From assembly GCA_036785705.1 (NCBI GenBank), contig JAWUZG010000032.1, forward strand, positions 15,394,001 to 15,458,000: a stretch of DNA of 64,000 nt, read 5' to 3'. This DNA comes from Acanthornis magna. Taxonomy: Eukaryota > Chordata > Aves > Passeriformes > Acanthizidae. The notes below the pieces were generated by a model. It ran no database searches and was not told the DNA's origin. It saw nothing but the letters and a program-made list of their open reading frames with translations. Made by a program: the position numbers and the translations under genes. Numbering within the stretch: the stretch's first letter is position 1; each line of letters begins with the position of its first letter. Positions 13,418-26,929 of this stretch are shown one piece after another.

Positions 13418-13487
13418 GTTCAGCAGCTCTTGTGAAGGGAAAGGCCAGGGACAGCAGTTGCACCCAGCCTGAAGGCTGAGGCTTGGG

Positions 13488-13497
13488 CTCTTTTATG
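13488..13497 (-). promoter_or_regulatory. LTR TATA-like box (- strand)
   Basis: The - strand reads CCCATAAAAGAGCC here. The spacing to the downstream AATAAA supports a U3/R boundary just after it. Present activity is unknown. Confidence 0.55.
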
Positions 13498-13686
13498 GGG
13501 AAGGCAGGGGATGGGACAGGAGTTGGTTGGCCAATTGGTTACAAGGCGTTACCACAGAGAAGCAGGGTTCACTGGGTAGTACACTGGGTAGTCACCCTGA
13601 CATAGAGGTGCGTTTATCTCTGAGTCCTTTTGCCCTCAGGCCAAGGCAGTGCACAGGGCTGAGTCAAGGACTCACAGCTCTCCACA

Positions 13687-14011
13687 CAACGCCAGCTCAT
13701 GTCCAGCATCTAATCCACCAGCAACCCCAGTCACTCAGTTTGGTGCCACCTGAAAACTTGCTGAGGGTGCACTCAATCCAGCTCTCTTTATCATTGATGA
13801 AGATATGAAACAGTACTGGTCCCAGTACGGACCCTTATGGGACACCGTTTGACACCGATTTTCACCTGGACATTGAACTCTTGACCACTATCCTCTGGAT
13901 GAGACCATCCAACCAATTCCTCATCCAACAGTCCACCAATCAAACCCATATATCTCAAATTTAGAGATAAGGATGTTGTGGGGGACTGTGCCAAAGGTCT
14001 TACAGAAGTCC
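13687..14011 (-). mobile_element. CR1 LINE, - strand (part 2, after LTR)
   Basis: It begins with the second CAACGC copy and continues the CR1 from part 1 (CCAGCTCATGTCCAGC, then CCACCAGCAACCCCAGTC). After an internal deletion come ACTTGCTGAGGGTGCACTC, a CAGTACTGGTCCCAGTACGG block, and TGTGCCAAAGGTCTTACAGAAGTCC at the right end. Joined to part 1 it is a typical 5'-truncated CR1 copy of roughly 0.9 kb. Confidence 0.88.
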
Positions 14012-16295
14012 TTAGGGGGATTGGCTTCCATGCTAGTTAATTAGCAACTCAACAATGCAGGAAAGGAGATTATATCAAGAGCAGTCTCATTTGAGAAAAT
14101 AAAAGCCCAGTAGTAAACAAGAGCCTCTACACCTAGGAACCAGGGTCCACAGCCAAAAGAGGGTACAAGCCAAAGGAGCTTTGCTGACATGCTGATACGG
14201 CCTAGAGCACATGCTCACAGCTTCAGCTCAGGGGTGCAGACACCAAAAGGCAAAATGCTTATAAGAGTATCTAACATAGAAAGGGGAACCCCTTTTTCCA
14301 AAAAACAGTTTGAACATAGATTGAGAATTGTTTCCTCAATCCACTTACCACGATCACCGTTACCAACATTCTCCATTCAAAGCATTTCTAAAAAGCAGAG
14401 ACCACTTTTTCAAATTGAAGTATTTTGAGTATTCACAGAGTTCTTATATTTTAGCTTTTTTTTTTCTTACTTTTCAGGCCATCCCTGAAGGAATGACTCT
14501 AAAAAGGAAAAGTGAGAAGGAGGAAGAAAGATGTGATAGAGAAAGAGAGAATTGATCATGGAAAATATATTTCAAAATATCAGAAAAAGCTTAAAAAAAT
14601 GTAGAGAACTCTCATCAGGATCCAATGAGGGTCTTTCAGTTTACTGTCTCATCTACTGGTGAAACTACTCACAGAAATCTACCAAAACCTCAGCAGAGAA
14701 ATTAGCCAACAAATGAGTAAAAAGGTGGAAATCCAGGACTGTGAGAGAGAACCCATCCTGCCAAGCTGGCATCACCATCACGAGCTGCTGGCTCTGGCTG
14801 TCTGCGAGGTTTAATGCCCACATCCTTAAAAGCTGTTAGTGCGCTTAATAGGAGTCCGTGGAAAAGAAGCACCTACATAACGATTAGTCACCTATATACC
14901 TTTGCAGATCCAGGTCTGAGTTCAGCAAAGGGCACAATAGGGCACTATTTGTCATGGAAATTAATCCACACATTACCCATGACACGAATTATTAAAGGCC
15001 CCAAGCCAAGCAGCTTTATTTGGAAATGACCACGTCTACAGCAGCAGCCACTTTTGTGAGCGAATGTGCACATTTACACTTGGTTCCCAGGGAAACAATT
15101 ACAAGAACACTGAAATATGAAAAGATTTTTGCTGTATCACGTGTTTTCATAATAGAAAGTTCGTCGACTAACATAGTCCACAAAAAAGAAAAAAAAAAGG
15201 AAAAAACAGAAAACAAAAAAGAAAGGAAGTGTGACTTAAGGAAAACAGCATCCAGGGCAGAACAGAAAGTAAACTGACAGCCCTGTGAACCCGAAACAGC
15301 CCCCAAAGAAGATGTGTCTGCCAGCAGAGCCAGCCGAGGCGTCAGCCAAAGAAGTCAGCCACAAAGCCAGACACGGCTGCTGGAAAAACACATTCCAGGT
15401 CCTACGCACTGCTGCCAAGTCCACCCCATGATTATAGCGACGGACTTTGGAGAACTCAGAGGAAGAAGGTGAAAAGGAATAGGATCAACACTGCCTATAG
15501 GGAGAAGAGGCAGTGCCAAGGCAACACAAAAATTACTGGTTAGTCCCATTTTACTTCGTTATTGCCCTATTTTAATGGACAGTCTAGCTACAGTCTTTCA
15601 AAGTTTAAAGGAGACCTTGTCATTTTTGGCAGCAAATCTAGCTTTCTTAGCAAACATGATAATGGCCTTACATTACTTGGACTTACGGCCCAAAGGATTC
15701 CAAAGCATTTTACAAACTTCAGCTGATATGTGGCCAATGTATACATGGACCTCTGCACCACCACTGAAATGTGCTCAGCCTCTGAGACAACCTGTCATAA
15801 ATGCTTAGCAAAGCACAGAAGCTCTTCGCAGCATTTTAGGCCAGGATGTGGTGAATGTTTTGCGCTACTGAATCTGAACAAGGAGGTGGAACATTATAAT
15901 GTGAGCAGACATTCTGTTGCACACACTTACCCTCCTTCTGCTGTACACCTGCTCTTAAACTCTTACTACATTGCCTTTTAGTGTTACAATTTGATGACCT
16001 TTATTTCCAAAGTCTCTTTGGGTAATGCCCTCAGCTATACAGTTGGATTCTCCTTCCCTTCTGATTGGTAAATCTACTGGACTCATACTGGTGGTTCCCC
16101 TCCACATACATGTCCCACCACAGTTTCCCAAACAGATCCAACTTCTTCTGGACAGAAATATATAAAGGCTGGCAAAATTCTGGGTGAGGTCTTGCAAATC
16201 TCTTCTCCTTTGGTTATTTACTGAACAGTCATAATTTACCACATATGATGATTTCTTTCATAAGCACTCATATATTTGAACTCTCTCCTCCACGA
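14012..16295. other. Unique-looking sequence with A/purine-rich tract, no gene seen
   Basis: No recognisable gene. A purine-rich A tract runs at about 15184-15229. A good-looking acceptor (poly-T then TTTTCAG) at 14475-14477 opens a 25-codon frame with no donor or poly(A) signal after it, so I do not call it an exon. CAAAGGATTCCAAAGCATTTTAC near 15690 resembles a motif of old amniote SINE/LINE remnants, but it is too short to assign. Confidence 0.5.
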
Positions 16296-16418
16296 GAAAA
16301 AAACCCAAACTAAACAAAAACACCCCAAAAAACCAAAAAAACCAACCAACCAACCAACCAACCAACCAACAAAAAAACCCAACACCACACCCAAAAAAAA
16401 CCCAAAAAACCCCAACCA
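16296..16418. repeat. A/C-only simple repeat with (AACC)n core
   Basis: From 16312 to 16418 the + strand holds only A and C (107 bp). It includes an (AACC)n run of about 31 bp at 16340-16370 flanked by CCCAAAAAA-type blocks. The open frames across it, in both directions, are by-products of the composition. Confidence 0.95.
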
Positions 16419-19400
16419 TTTCACAAGCAGTACAAACTTTCAGGCCCAATATCTACCTGTCAACATTCATCTCAGCCACAATCTGATTCCTTTCCCTAAT
16501 TTTATAACAAAATTATCATTTTTACTCTAAGATCTCTATTAAACAATTATGGCCTTTCCAATGTCAAGAGAACATCAAATGATTTAATCCTTAAAAAAAA
16601 GCTTTGTATACTTAAGTAGATTTGCACAACATCTAGAAAGCTTGAGGGATTTTGAGGTGCAACAAAAAAACTAATAAGGATTTTCAGGCATAGCAACAGC
16701 AGACTTCCAGATATTCTGACCAAAATAAAATCAAACACACTTTTAAACTTCACCTCCAAGACAGGGATATAGACACATATTTCTCTTCAAGGGATGTTAG
16801 GGAAAAAAATATTCCTAATTCCAGGTGTTTTCAACTTTCTTTTTCCTATCTCTCTAAGTATTTTGTCTGGTAACAGGGATGATTTTTACAAGTGTCACTC
16901 ACACTGCATCCAATTCTGACCCATCCAGTGCCACCATGGACTAATGTCAGAATAATCATTGTAAGAATGTCATATTCTGATTTTTTTATTTTTAGTTTTT
17001 GAAAACAGATGGTATTTTCTAACGGTACAATATTTCTGGTCATGTGTGAGTACGAAATATTAACTGTCAGTGTGACTGAAAATTTCATCCTAATACTCAG
17101 CAGATGGTCCCACCCCATTCAGGTCACCTGAATGTGTCACACAGTCCTACATCGTGCATCCAAGAACATATTCAGGCCTTCTTCATATGGTAGATGTACT
17201 ATCACTTCACAAGGACCAGGTAGGAAATCTGTTACAGTCTAGAATAGGTGATAAAAATATTACAAAATTGACTATATTTGCCTCAGGACATTTCTACAGA
17301 TCAGGTTCATGCTAGACTTGGGACACTGCTCTCAGAAGCTTATACACCTTAGAAGACTTGAAATAAAACCATTTACTATTCCTCTTAACTATGTCATCAC
17401 ACATCTAGTTAAAGCAAGCAGATGTAAAAGTCAAGCCTGTCAATCTCAATCTGGTATGTATCTAAACAATCTTATTTTCCTTAAAAAGCTTCTCATACTC
17501 TAAAAGTGAGGAGAATGTGCTAGATCTGGTCTGACTTCACTGGTCTTTAAAGTACATACAGTTACTCCTGTGCTGCGCTCAGCAGGTTGAGCTTGGCTGA
17601 CTCCTGTGAGTGCAGCACACAGATCTGGCACTGGGGCACTGCTTTGCTTTGAAGACATCTAGAGATGGAGACACATTCCCCATTCCCCTTTGGTATTTTC
17701 CAAAGGCTAGTCTTTTCCCTGTTAAAACCTTGTGTCTTATTTCCAATATGTCTTTGTCTGGCTTCAGTTTCAGACCATTGGTTTTCATTATTCCCTGGAC
17801 AACTAAACCTGTTCATAATCATACACACAGATATACAGCCCTGACTCTCCTATCCTGTTTTCTCTGCAGCTCCCAGAGATCTGAACAGATGGCAAAGGCA
17901 GACTAGCTCATGTGCTAAAAAGGGAAAGCCCAGCTAGGGAAATTACTAATTGCCATTAAGAAAGTTTTGTTGGTTTCTTTTTTTTTTAAGAAGACAACAG
18001 CACACAGAAAGACATGCAGCATTTGGAGACTACAGTCTTTTGTTGAACTTCTCACCATCAGCTCCTTTCTGGAGTGCTGTCTCCACAGAATCCCTCCTCA
18101 CAGCAGCTAGTGGTGAAAATACTTTTCCTGTTCCAATTTTTCTTGATGGGGGATCCAAATTTATTCCTCAGTTTGCCACATTTCAAAGGGAATTCTACAG
18201 TGCCAATCTCTTCCAGTGCTTCTTTGTTGGACTGCTACTCTTAGCTGAGGTGGCTGCAGAAAATCACACCAGCATTTTAATGAGGAATTCAGAGAAGTTA
18301 AAAGACCTTTCCATTGGTGTTTAAATCTCACACAAACACCAGGCTTCAGCTGTAGCCTTTGCTGCTTATGGATAAATGTATTATTTTAGAACATGGCCAA
18401 GACCTCCTTCTAGGAGGTCCCGCAGGAGTGGAGCCAACAAGTGATTATGAAAGGCAGCCTAAAGAACATTTGACACTGTTTTCTGCCTACGCTTAACAAG
18501 CACCTCGTAGTTCGGGCTGCAGTTTGCACGATTTTGGCTTTTAGAAAATATGAAACACCTTAGTAGATGGATTTTACGTCTAGGAGATTCCATCTGAGGC
18601 ACTGAACCCACCCAGTTTTATTACTTTCAAAAGGTTGGGAAAAGCTTCAAAGTCGCATCTGATGAATTCATGAACTTATTCTAAAAAAATATCTGGAACT
18701 TTGGCATCCATGCACATTTTGAAAAATAAACACATACAAAAAAATATCTACACTTCAAATAAATCTCACTAGACTTATTTTCTTAAGCTAAAATCAATGA
18801 ATTTGTTCATTATTATGTATTTCATTTCCTTTGAATAAATAAGCCTTTATTTACTACCTTTTGAGATACTACTCAGTATGTCACTCGCAGCCCTAGTCTG
18901 CCTTGTGATCCAGTCACTGGGATGAGAGAACCAGCTGGCAACTGAGAACATTTGAGTAAAATAAAAGCAAAGAGCAGAAGCTGCAGACTGGGCAGAGCTA
19001 CAAAGGTGAAGAGAAGGGCATCATTCATTTCAGGAGAGAAGCTGGGACCATTGTTAGGAACAAACTTCTTTCTGAGTCCTGCAGATGGATTGCCTCCCTG
19101 TCCACGTTTTTCTCATTATTTTAACAAGACACCCAGGGCTTGACCCACAAAGGGACTCAGGTAAATGATGACTATCTTATACACAGCGTGGCCATTAGTA
19201 TCAATTCCACAGCACTGAACAGCCACTGGTGCTCTCTACACTCGGCATAGGGCTATAAGACAGGTGAAGATTAGATTGATAACTGGAACCATACTGGAAA
19301 ACCAGCAGAAAATGCTACAGAAAAGTATCTTACACCCTATCCATTCATGAATTTAATTTTGGGTAAAATAGTGTAGAGGCCTGAAAGACTTGATTAGAGC

Positions 19401-20139
19401 TCAGTTCTGGTCTCCCCCAAGTAACACTCACTTACTCTGATTCAGAGACACCAATCAAGGTCCATGAAATTTGCATTTATTTCCACAGAGCAGTCCAGCT
19501 TCAAAAGGAAGATTGGAAACTGCCTCTCATTATGCTAAGTTGGTGAATGCCCTTCTCCTTCAGTATTCTTCTGAGGGGAGAACTGACCTAGGTTTTCCAT
19601 TCCCTAGCAGAGAATAACAACATATTTGTGAAGTGGTGCTGACTGCTGATTTTTTGTCCTGACCACACTAGTACTGGTTTTTGCTGGAGGTGTCCATCAG
19701 AGGAGCACCACAAAATCTGAGGATGTCCAAGTGATAGAGGTGGCATACCCTGATAAGAAAGGTAGGAAAGGTTTCACTTGCAAATTTTGACCATTGCACT
19801 GTATGAACTCTGCTGATGTGCTGTCTTATTAATTACTTTTAACTATATTGGAGTTGTTTGCAAAGGTGTTTTCTGCAGCATTGCTTGCTGCTCACAACTT
19901 TAGCCCAGAGGGACTGAATCAGAGGAATAGGAAGGAAACAAAAGCCTTTTGCAACATTCGACCTCAGCATCTCAGAAAAGCAGGTGCTCATCCACAGGAT
20001 GAGATCAATAGGAGTATGGGGACAAGGAACAAAAGAGAAAGAGCAAGCAGGGGAAGGCAGTACAAAGCAGGAAGAAAGGGGGAAAAGTGAACAAATGACA
20101 AAAGGATCATGAAAAATTTCCACACAAGCCTGAAGTCAC
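16419..20139. other. Unique-looking sequence, no gene seen
   Basis: Only short open frames are present, none with recognisable products. A strong polypyrimidine tract and CAG near 17850-17868 precede no open exon. The part from about 18690 to 18850 is AT-rich with TAAT motifs. No mobile element boundaries were recognised. Confidence 0.5.
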
Positions 20140-20197
20140 AAATGAGAAAAGAAGAAATTAGAAGCTCCAAATGAGAAAAGAAGAAATCAGAAGCTCC
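20140..20197. repeat. Tandem duplication of a 29-bp purine-rich unit
   Basis: Two adjacent copies of a 29-bp unit starting AAATGAGAAAAGAAGAAAT and ending AGAAGCTCC lie at 20140-20168 and 20169-20197. They differ at one base (TTAG versus TCAG), which suggests a recent replication-slippage duplication. Confidence 0.95.
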
Positions 20198-23100
20198 CTT
20201 TGAGACCATTAAGGAAGAGGGAGTCTGGACAAGCAATCTAATATATGAGAGGCAAGGCTGGACTTGTGCAGGCCTTCAGTATTTAATTAGGAATGGAGCA
20301 GGCTGACTGTATCCAAAAAGGAGCTCAGAGGCTAAAAAAAATGGAGGACAACATATACCAAAGAATTGTGTAGGGTTACTAGCCCTCCGTTCAGAGATTT
20401 GAGGCCGGCAGCAGACATCCAGTGACTGAAACACTTCAAAGACATGCACAAGAGAGCAAGACCACTGGAAGGCCAGTTAAGAAGCAGAACTCCAGACTGA
20501 GAAAAGTCAGCAAGCCAGATGATGATGTGAGGAAAGAGCTCAACCTCACCCACACAATCAAGAAAGCAGTAACATCAGATTTTATTGGACAGTCAGCTTT
20601 CCAGCATTCCAACACTTCCTGTCCTCTGGCATCTGGTATCAGATAATATGACTAATTCAAGAATTTCAGGTAGAGAACAATTGCAGTTGGCACTGCTGTG
20701 TTTCTAAAAACATGCATTGCTAAACTAAAAGTGAACAAATTCTCAACAAAGTCGCTATGCTACTCTACCTTCAAAATTAATTGTTACAAAACTACCTGCA
20801 GGAACCAGGTAGTGATTCCCACCATCATACTCCGAAGTCAGAAGTTTTCTGGGCCTAGTTTATTCAAGTTAGTCTAGGAACAGGGTAGCTCTAGACTGCT
20901 TTAAATCCCCATTCTTGAATTCAGACACAAGATTCAGCAATTTGTGATCAAGTTGCTTGAGCTTTCACCCTTCTACCCTGCTACTCTTGGATGTGTAACT
21001 AAACATATTACAGTTGAAAATAAACAAAAATGAGTGGTGGACTGTGGCTGTGAAATTAGAAGCAACTGAGCATAACTTGCAACATAAGATGAATAATACA
21101 TGAAGCAAGTTAGGACAAATATGCTTGAGGATTCCCAGTTGGGGTGCTAAGAGTTATTTATTTATTACACTGTTCACAACTAGATGCTAGCTTACCTTGT
21201 TCTCTCTTCTTTATTTACTTCTTCCATTTGAAGTGGAATTTCAGGATAGGTACTGTTTTCAGGTTTGGAGAGGAGGATGAAAGTGTTATTTCCTTAAAAT
21301 GTTCTGTCCTTTTTGTTCACGTACATAATGCCTAAAGCAGGACTGTAATGGAAGTTATGGTTAAAATATTTTCTAGAGGAAAAGGTCAGCCTAAGCAAGA
21401 AAGAAGGATGATCTCATCTTTCTGACAGCTCAGATACAAGCAAATCTTAGCACCAATAAGTTATGTCATCTGTTAAATTCACATACACAGAATTTCTCTG
21501 TACATTTTGCACTGTTATGACAAGGCTGTGCATAACAGGGGTAAATATTCCATATGAAATAGCTATCTATACAGGGGTACTTGTATCTATTATTATCTTT
21601 AAATAAATCAACTGAGAATTAAAGCCAGCCTGGTTTTCTGTTCTTTATTCAGAGATCTAAGCTGTGCCATGTTAAAAAACATAGTAAGCATAAATTTGTA
21701 TTTGGCCAGAATAACACTGAAAGCCATACTTTAGTATCTTACTCACTGAGATACTGTCCATCCTGACCTTGGCTTTAGCTTCATATTTTACACACTATTA
21801 CTGTCACAGTAACAGACAGAGCCAACAATAATTTGCTCATACAATTTACAATACATTGTCTCCCTGCCACACTGAGGTCTCTTTAACCATCAGCAGATGT
21901 GTTGCTTGTATTAGCTATATTTGAACAACGCAGAATCTGTTCAGCCCTAAAGTTCCTATGGCTGGTTCACTGTGTCTTGAGTTTAGTCCATAGCTAATTT
22001 GGGGTTCATACCACTGTAACTAATTACAGCACAGCTGAGGAGGTCCAAAGGTTTTAGCCCACAACCTGCTGACTAAATTTCATGCATTTCTCCTCTTCCT
22101 GGCATCTGAGTTTTAGGAGTCCACACTCAGAGAGGTTAATCAGCAATTAATACTGTAGATGTTCTGTGATGTCCAGTTCTTTAAGTTCTTTCTATGTGAA
22201 TAATATCCAAAATTTCTTTCACCACAACCCTAAAATCTTTAAATGTCACTTATGAAATTCTCAGTATTCATACTTCATAACTGAGCCATTAAATCTCTTA
22301 CAAAAATCTATATACTCATGTCAATATTCCTGAAAAATTAATGAATGTAAAGAAGAAAAAACACCATCACTGTTGTCCTACATGAAAGACAGAAGGGCTG
22401 TGGGGTTCATTAATGTGTAGGTACAGACCTATTTCTGGAAGCAAAGGTGCTAAAGAAAGAAAAAAGTGGACCCCCCCAAAAAAAGACAACTCTTTAATTC
22501 TAGGTTTAGGCTCCTGATACAGCAATACAAATGTATCCAGCACCATGCAATAAAGAATGTAGCTATAATTAAAATTTTTCTGGGTATACAGTCATCCTGA
22601 CCTGGTGAAAACACTTGGTTAGGATCAGCAAACGACTTAAACCAGTAGTCCTTGAACTCAAATTCATTTGGGCAGAAAAGCTGTATGGCTTCAAGGATCA
22701 GTAGGCTGAGAGCTATAACTACTATTTTTAACGGGTGAAGTAGAAAAAGAATTTCCTTCCCAGAAAGTTCCTCTGAAAACTTTTGCTTCCCATTAAAAGA
22801 ATATGAAGGAAAGAGAAACAGCTCAGAAAGCTGCAATATATTTTACCTTTTTTATTTGCTAATTTTTGCTCTTTTACTTTTCAGAATAAGAAGACAAGGA
22901 ACAAGACAAGTCTGAAATAGATGGAGATGACTTAGGCTTTCTGTATGTCCCTCTGTCTACTTAGCCCTTCTTCTATCAGCACTTCCTTGCACATTTCACC
23001 CAGTGTACAGCCGTGTCTTTTTAATACCTTCATCACATTGTTTATTTCCCTTCCTGGTATCCATAATATCCATCTTTGACGTCTGGTTATTAAACCTACC

Positions 23101-26100
23101 ATTACAGCACAATGTAAAACATGGAGTTTATAAAGCTTGTTGCTTATTTTGATGGTGCTGCTCCACAGTCCAAAGATTTTGCCCTTAAGCCTGACGTGTC
23201 CAATCTGCAAGCGATACATACAGCTGTAGAGATGCTCTTATGCTTGCTAGAAAATGAGAAATTTAGGTTCAGAATTTCCCCTTCTTCTTGCTGCCTCCAC
23301 AGGAGATAGTATTTCTCTAAGCTGATCCCCAGCTGCTTTATTGGCCCCTTGAGTCCATTGCCAGATAATACATAACCCCAAACAGCCTTAAGTTGGCTGG
23401 AAGTTCCTGAAGGGTCTGGATGCAGGAACACTTCAACTCAGAAAAAGGCAGCTTTATACTTCCTCCCCTGGGTGTCCTTTTTGCTCTTTGGACATAGTAG
23501 AGCATCCGGACTTCATATTTCACTTCGTTCTCTCTGCTTCCCTTTCTGGAATGCCGATGCATGTCAGGACTCACGTCTAAAAAATCTAGGTGAATATGCT
23601 ATAAAGTTAGATGCTGGTCTAATTACTGCAGACTGGATGTTTAATCATTCTGCTGAACTGTCAAGCACTGGCAATGTTTCTCAAGAACCTTTTGTTCTTA
23701 TATAATAATATTCATCTTAGTTCAGATGATTATGAAATGAAAGACCTTATTCCTTTCCCTAAGATGGTTTTGCTTACTTCCAATATGTCTCCAAATTTTC
23801 TGAACTTCAGGGTAGTAATTGTCATCAAAATAGATAATTTTGTTCTTATACAGCTCTTCATTGTTCTTCCCAACTGCCTGTAAAAAATTATTGCTGAGTT
23901 TGATAATTCTGGAAACAGAAAACAATGTATCTGGAGGGGTTTTGTGCTTCTGCCCTATAAGATCTTTACATAAGACTATCAAAATGCAAGGATTGTGTAA
24001 GTGACAGAGACAACATTCCCACATTTTAGTTATTTTCTGTGTTTTTAGGAATGCCATAAATCCTGTCATTGCTTCTCCTTTGAGCGGTTTTCTAAATCAC
24101 CACATTTTATTCTTCGGAGCCTGTTCTGTTTTACCAGGAAAAATGAGATGTGTGTTCCCTGCACAAGGTTAATCGATAAAATCTTTACAGTCTCTTCTCA
24201 TCTGGCCAACCTCACTTTAATTTCAGTAACAGTGCTGTCAACTCACTCAGAGAGGCAGTTTAAGTTTTCTGAAGCCTTTGTACTTCATTTCCCCATTCTT
24301 TTACTCTTCATTGCTAACCCCTTTGAATATATCATCCAAGTTTGTGATAGCCAGTGGTTTTCACAAAACCCAAGCTCTTCAAGTCATGTTACCTGGTGAA
24401 AATCTCTGTTTTTAAGAGTATCTGCTAATCCTCAAGGATGCAGAAGAATACTTGGAAAATACGTTGCAATGTACACGATATACTGAAAAACCAGGTTACA
24501 AATATCTTCAAATGTGTACTGTTTCTAAAAGTTCTTCTTCTTAATCTTGTGATTTCTGAGGCCTGTTTCATGGTTTTCAAATGCCTGAGACTGGCAGGGA
24601 TATTTGTTCCCAAAAGTACAACAAATTTTCTTTTTGGCCAGCTGAGTACCTCAGGACAGTTCTGAACAAGAGTCACTCTATATCTCCCCAATGGAGCCAT
24701 TTTCCCCAGCAGTGCTTTATACCATACTTCACCTTCCTTTCTGATGGAAAAGACTCTTACCCAGACTCTTTCCAAGTCCTTTTATATCTATTTTTTTTCA
24801 CCATCTAAATGTTGAAATGGATAAAGTGCGGCAGGCAACATTTATTTTAAAGACATCTTTTCCAATATCAGTCACATTCACACATGCATCTCTGCAGCTC
24901 ATACACAGAGACACGTCAGAAAACTGAGTGATCAGACACAAGCGCAGCAATGACTGCTCAGGGAGAGTCAGGATTTGTTTCTGCCAGACTGTTTGGTGCT
25001 TGTGCCAAATACCTCACCACTGCCTGAGATTTGATGAAGCCGAAAGTTTTGGAGAATATTGTGGAAAGCTGCCAACATCACCCCTAAAATTAAAGAAGGA
25101 TGAAATATTATTTTTAATTTTATGATTCTGAGAAAAGTAAGCTATTTATTCAGGATAAGCTTTATGACCGAAATAGATTTTTTTAATTGGCAATTCCACT
25201 GTACTTTATTTTTTCAGATCCATCTGTCTGAAAAAATAAAGGGAACAGGAACTGAAATGGTGCACAGAACTGCCACCATGTACCAGAGTTGTTTAAAATT
25301 TGTAATATTAATGTACTAAAAATATATACTCTTTTTTCAGTCCTGTCATTGTAGTATTTGGGAACCTGAGATTTTATACTCATAGCATTGTATTTTTAAA
25401 TTGAGGAAATTAAAAATTAAATTATGAACATAAAAACATTAAAAACAAGGAAACAAAAATAGTGAAAAACAGTTAATCAAACATAATTCAAAGTGAATCT
25501 TCCTTCTATCATGACCTAAAGATTACTGCATAGGCAACAAACTCAAAGTAATCCAAATAAAAAAGACTCTAGACAGACCTGACAGGAAAGCTGGAAGCTG
25601 GGTTGTTAAACACTGAAAGTAGTGCAAACATAAAAGCATGAAAAGGCCTCTTGGACAAGTCTGTAAAAAATATTTTTAAATACAGCCTGAGGAGAACTGG
25701 GAATCACTGCAGAAAATTAAAAGGTAAGTTAGGCTGGTTTATACTGAAAATTTAGGTGGTTCTACAGTTCTGGATAATATGAAGAAGGGTTCAACTACAC
25801 ATGGCAGCTTCCACTACAAGGAGCCATCAGAAGGCCATCAAAGGGCCATCAAGCGCAGGTAGTGAAAGCTACAATTGAAACAAGCAGGATGTGGCAGCAG
25901 CCTGCAAACTCATGAAGCTCCTCGATGAGGAGCACTGCAGATAAGGCACACATACATCATCATCAGGGAGGGTAGGATACACTTAATGGTCAGATCCACT
26001 GAAGATTACAAAATACACAAGCTACAAATCCAGGAAATCTGGGCTGACAGAATAGTTGGAACTGGGAGAGTACAGCAGGTTTTATGACAGTACGAGCACA

Positions 26101-26929
26101 TCCTTGTCCTGTTCGTGCTCATTCCTAGCATCTACTTACAGCCCCTGTTGGAGCCAGGACAATGCTAAAGGAGTCCTTGATCTGAATTGCTATGAAAAAT
26201 CTCATGGTTTTATGACTTAAACACAGATATTATGCATTTGTATCAACCTGCTGGACTCCTGAGCCATGATTTTTTCAAATTACTTCTAATTGAAATAAAT
26301 ATCCAACAAGTTTTACATTCTGCAGCATCACACACCAAATTTTTTATTAAAATAAATTATTATTCCAATAGTCAGACATTTCATCTTTTAAAAAAAAAAT
26401 TATTTCCAAAATATTCCTTTTATTTGGAGATCTTTTTAATTAAAAAAAACCAAACCTCAAAGTGAAGGTTCTCCTTTAAATAAATTGCAAATTGTATAAT
26501 GTGTTTTAAAACTTACCAGTTTGGTGTGTTAAATAACAAATACATAATGCAAGAATAGATCTTTTTCTGTTCCCAGTTATCTAGGAGTAATGTCAAAAAT
26601 GTTTCTAAACATCAGGATTAAAGTACTGTACATTACTTATTATGATGCTAGCAGCTGTACTATCCTCTGCAAGCTTAGCTTTTCCAAATGATTAGAGCTA
26701 CATATTACAAAATCATGGTTTGTTTACTTTTCTATCTAATATCTTTAATTTGCACTCTGAATAGAAGTGCTTTAGGTTCCAAATCAAATAGCAGTAGGTT
26801 TTGAAGCTGTAGCCGCAAGCGCTTTAATCATGTGCTCTATGGAACATGATCTAAATATTAAGGAGAATATGAGTTCTACTGGCTAAATAAAAGGTTGGGA
26901 TCCAGCAATACTTCTCTGCAAACACAAAC
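20198..26929. other. Unique-looking sequence, no gene seen
   Basis: AT-rich sequence with many short frames on both strands. None has conserved-looking composition together with splice signals. No CR1, LTR or RNA gene was recognised. 25380-25500 and 26230-26520 are particularly A+T-rich. Confidence 0.5.

Larger units (their letters stand above)
13182..13686 (-). mobile_element. Solo LTR of an avian endogenous retrovirus, probably ERVK class
   Basis: This 505-bp element begins TGTTGC and ends TCCACA (TG...CA termini), lies between two copies of CAACGC, and interrupts a CR1 copy that resumes directly after it. On the - strand a TATA-like CCATAAAAGAGCCC lies at about 13498-13485, followed about 75 bp downstream by AATAAA at 13417-13412. 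That gives a U3-R-U5 order with transcription towards lower coordinates. No primer-binding site, polypurine tract or gag/pol/env sequence flanks it, so it is a solo LTR left by recombination between two LTRs. The 6-bp duplication favours ERVK over ERVL (5 bp) or ERV1 (4 bp). The precise family is not identified. It is younger than the CR1 it split. Confidence 0.85.

Noticed and set aside
14478..14555. Exon-like 25-codon frame after a strong poly-T/CAG acceptor (AIPEGMTLKRKSEK...)
   Set aside because: No AATAAA or donor follows, and the peptide is a Lys/Glu/Arg run from purine-rich DNA. Probably chance.
16236..16530. Open frames on both strands (Lys/Pro/Thr/Asn-rich on +, Gly/Phe/Trp/Leu-rich on -)
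   Set aside because: They are translations of the A/C-only simple repeat.
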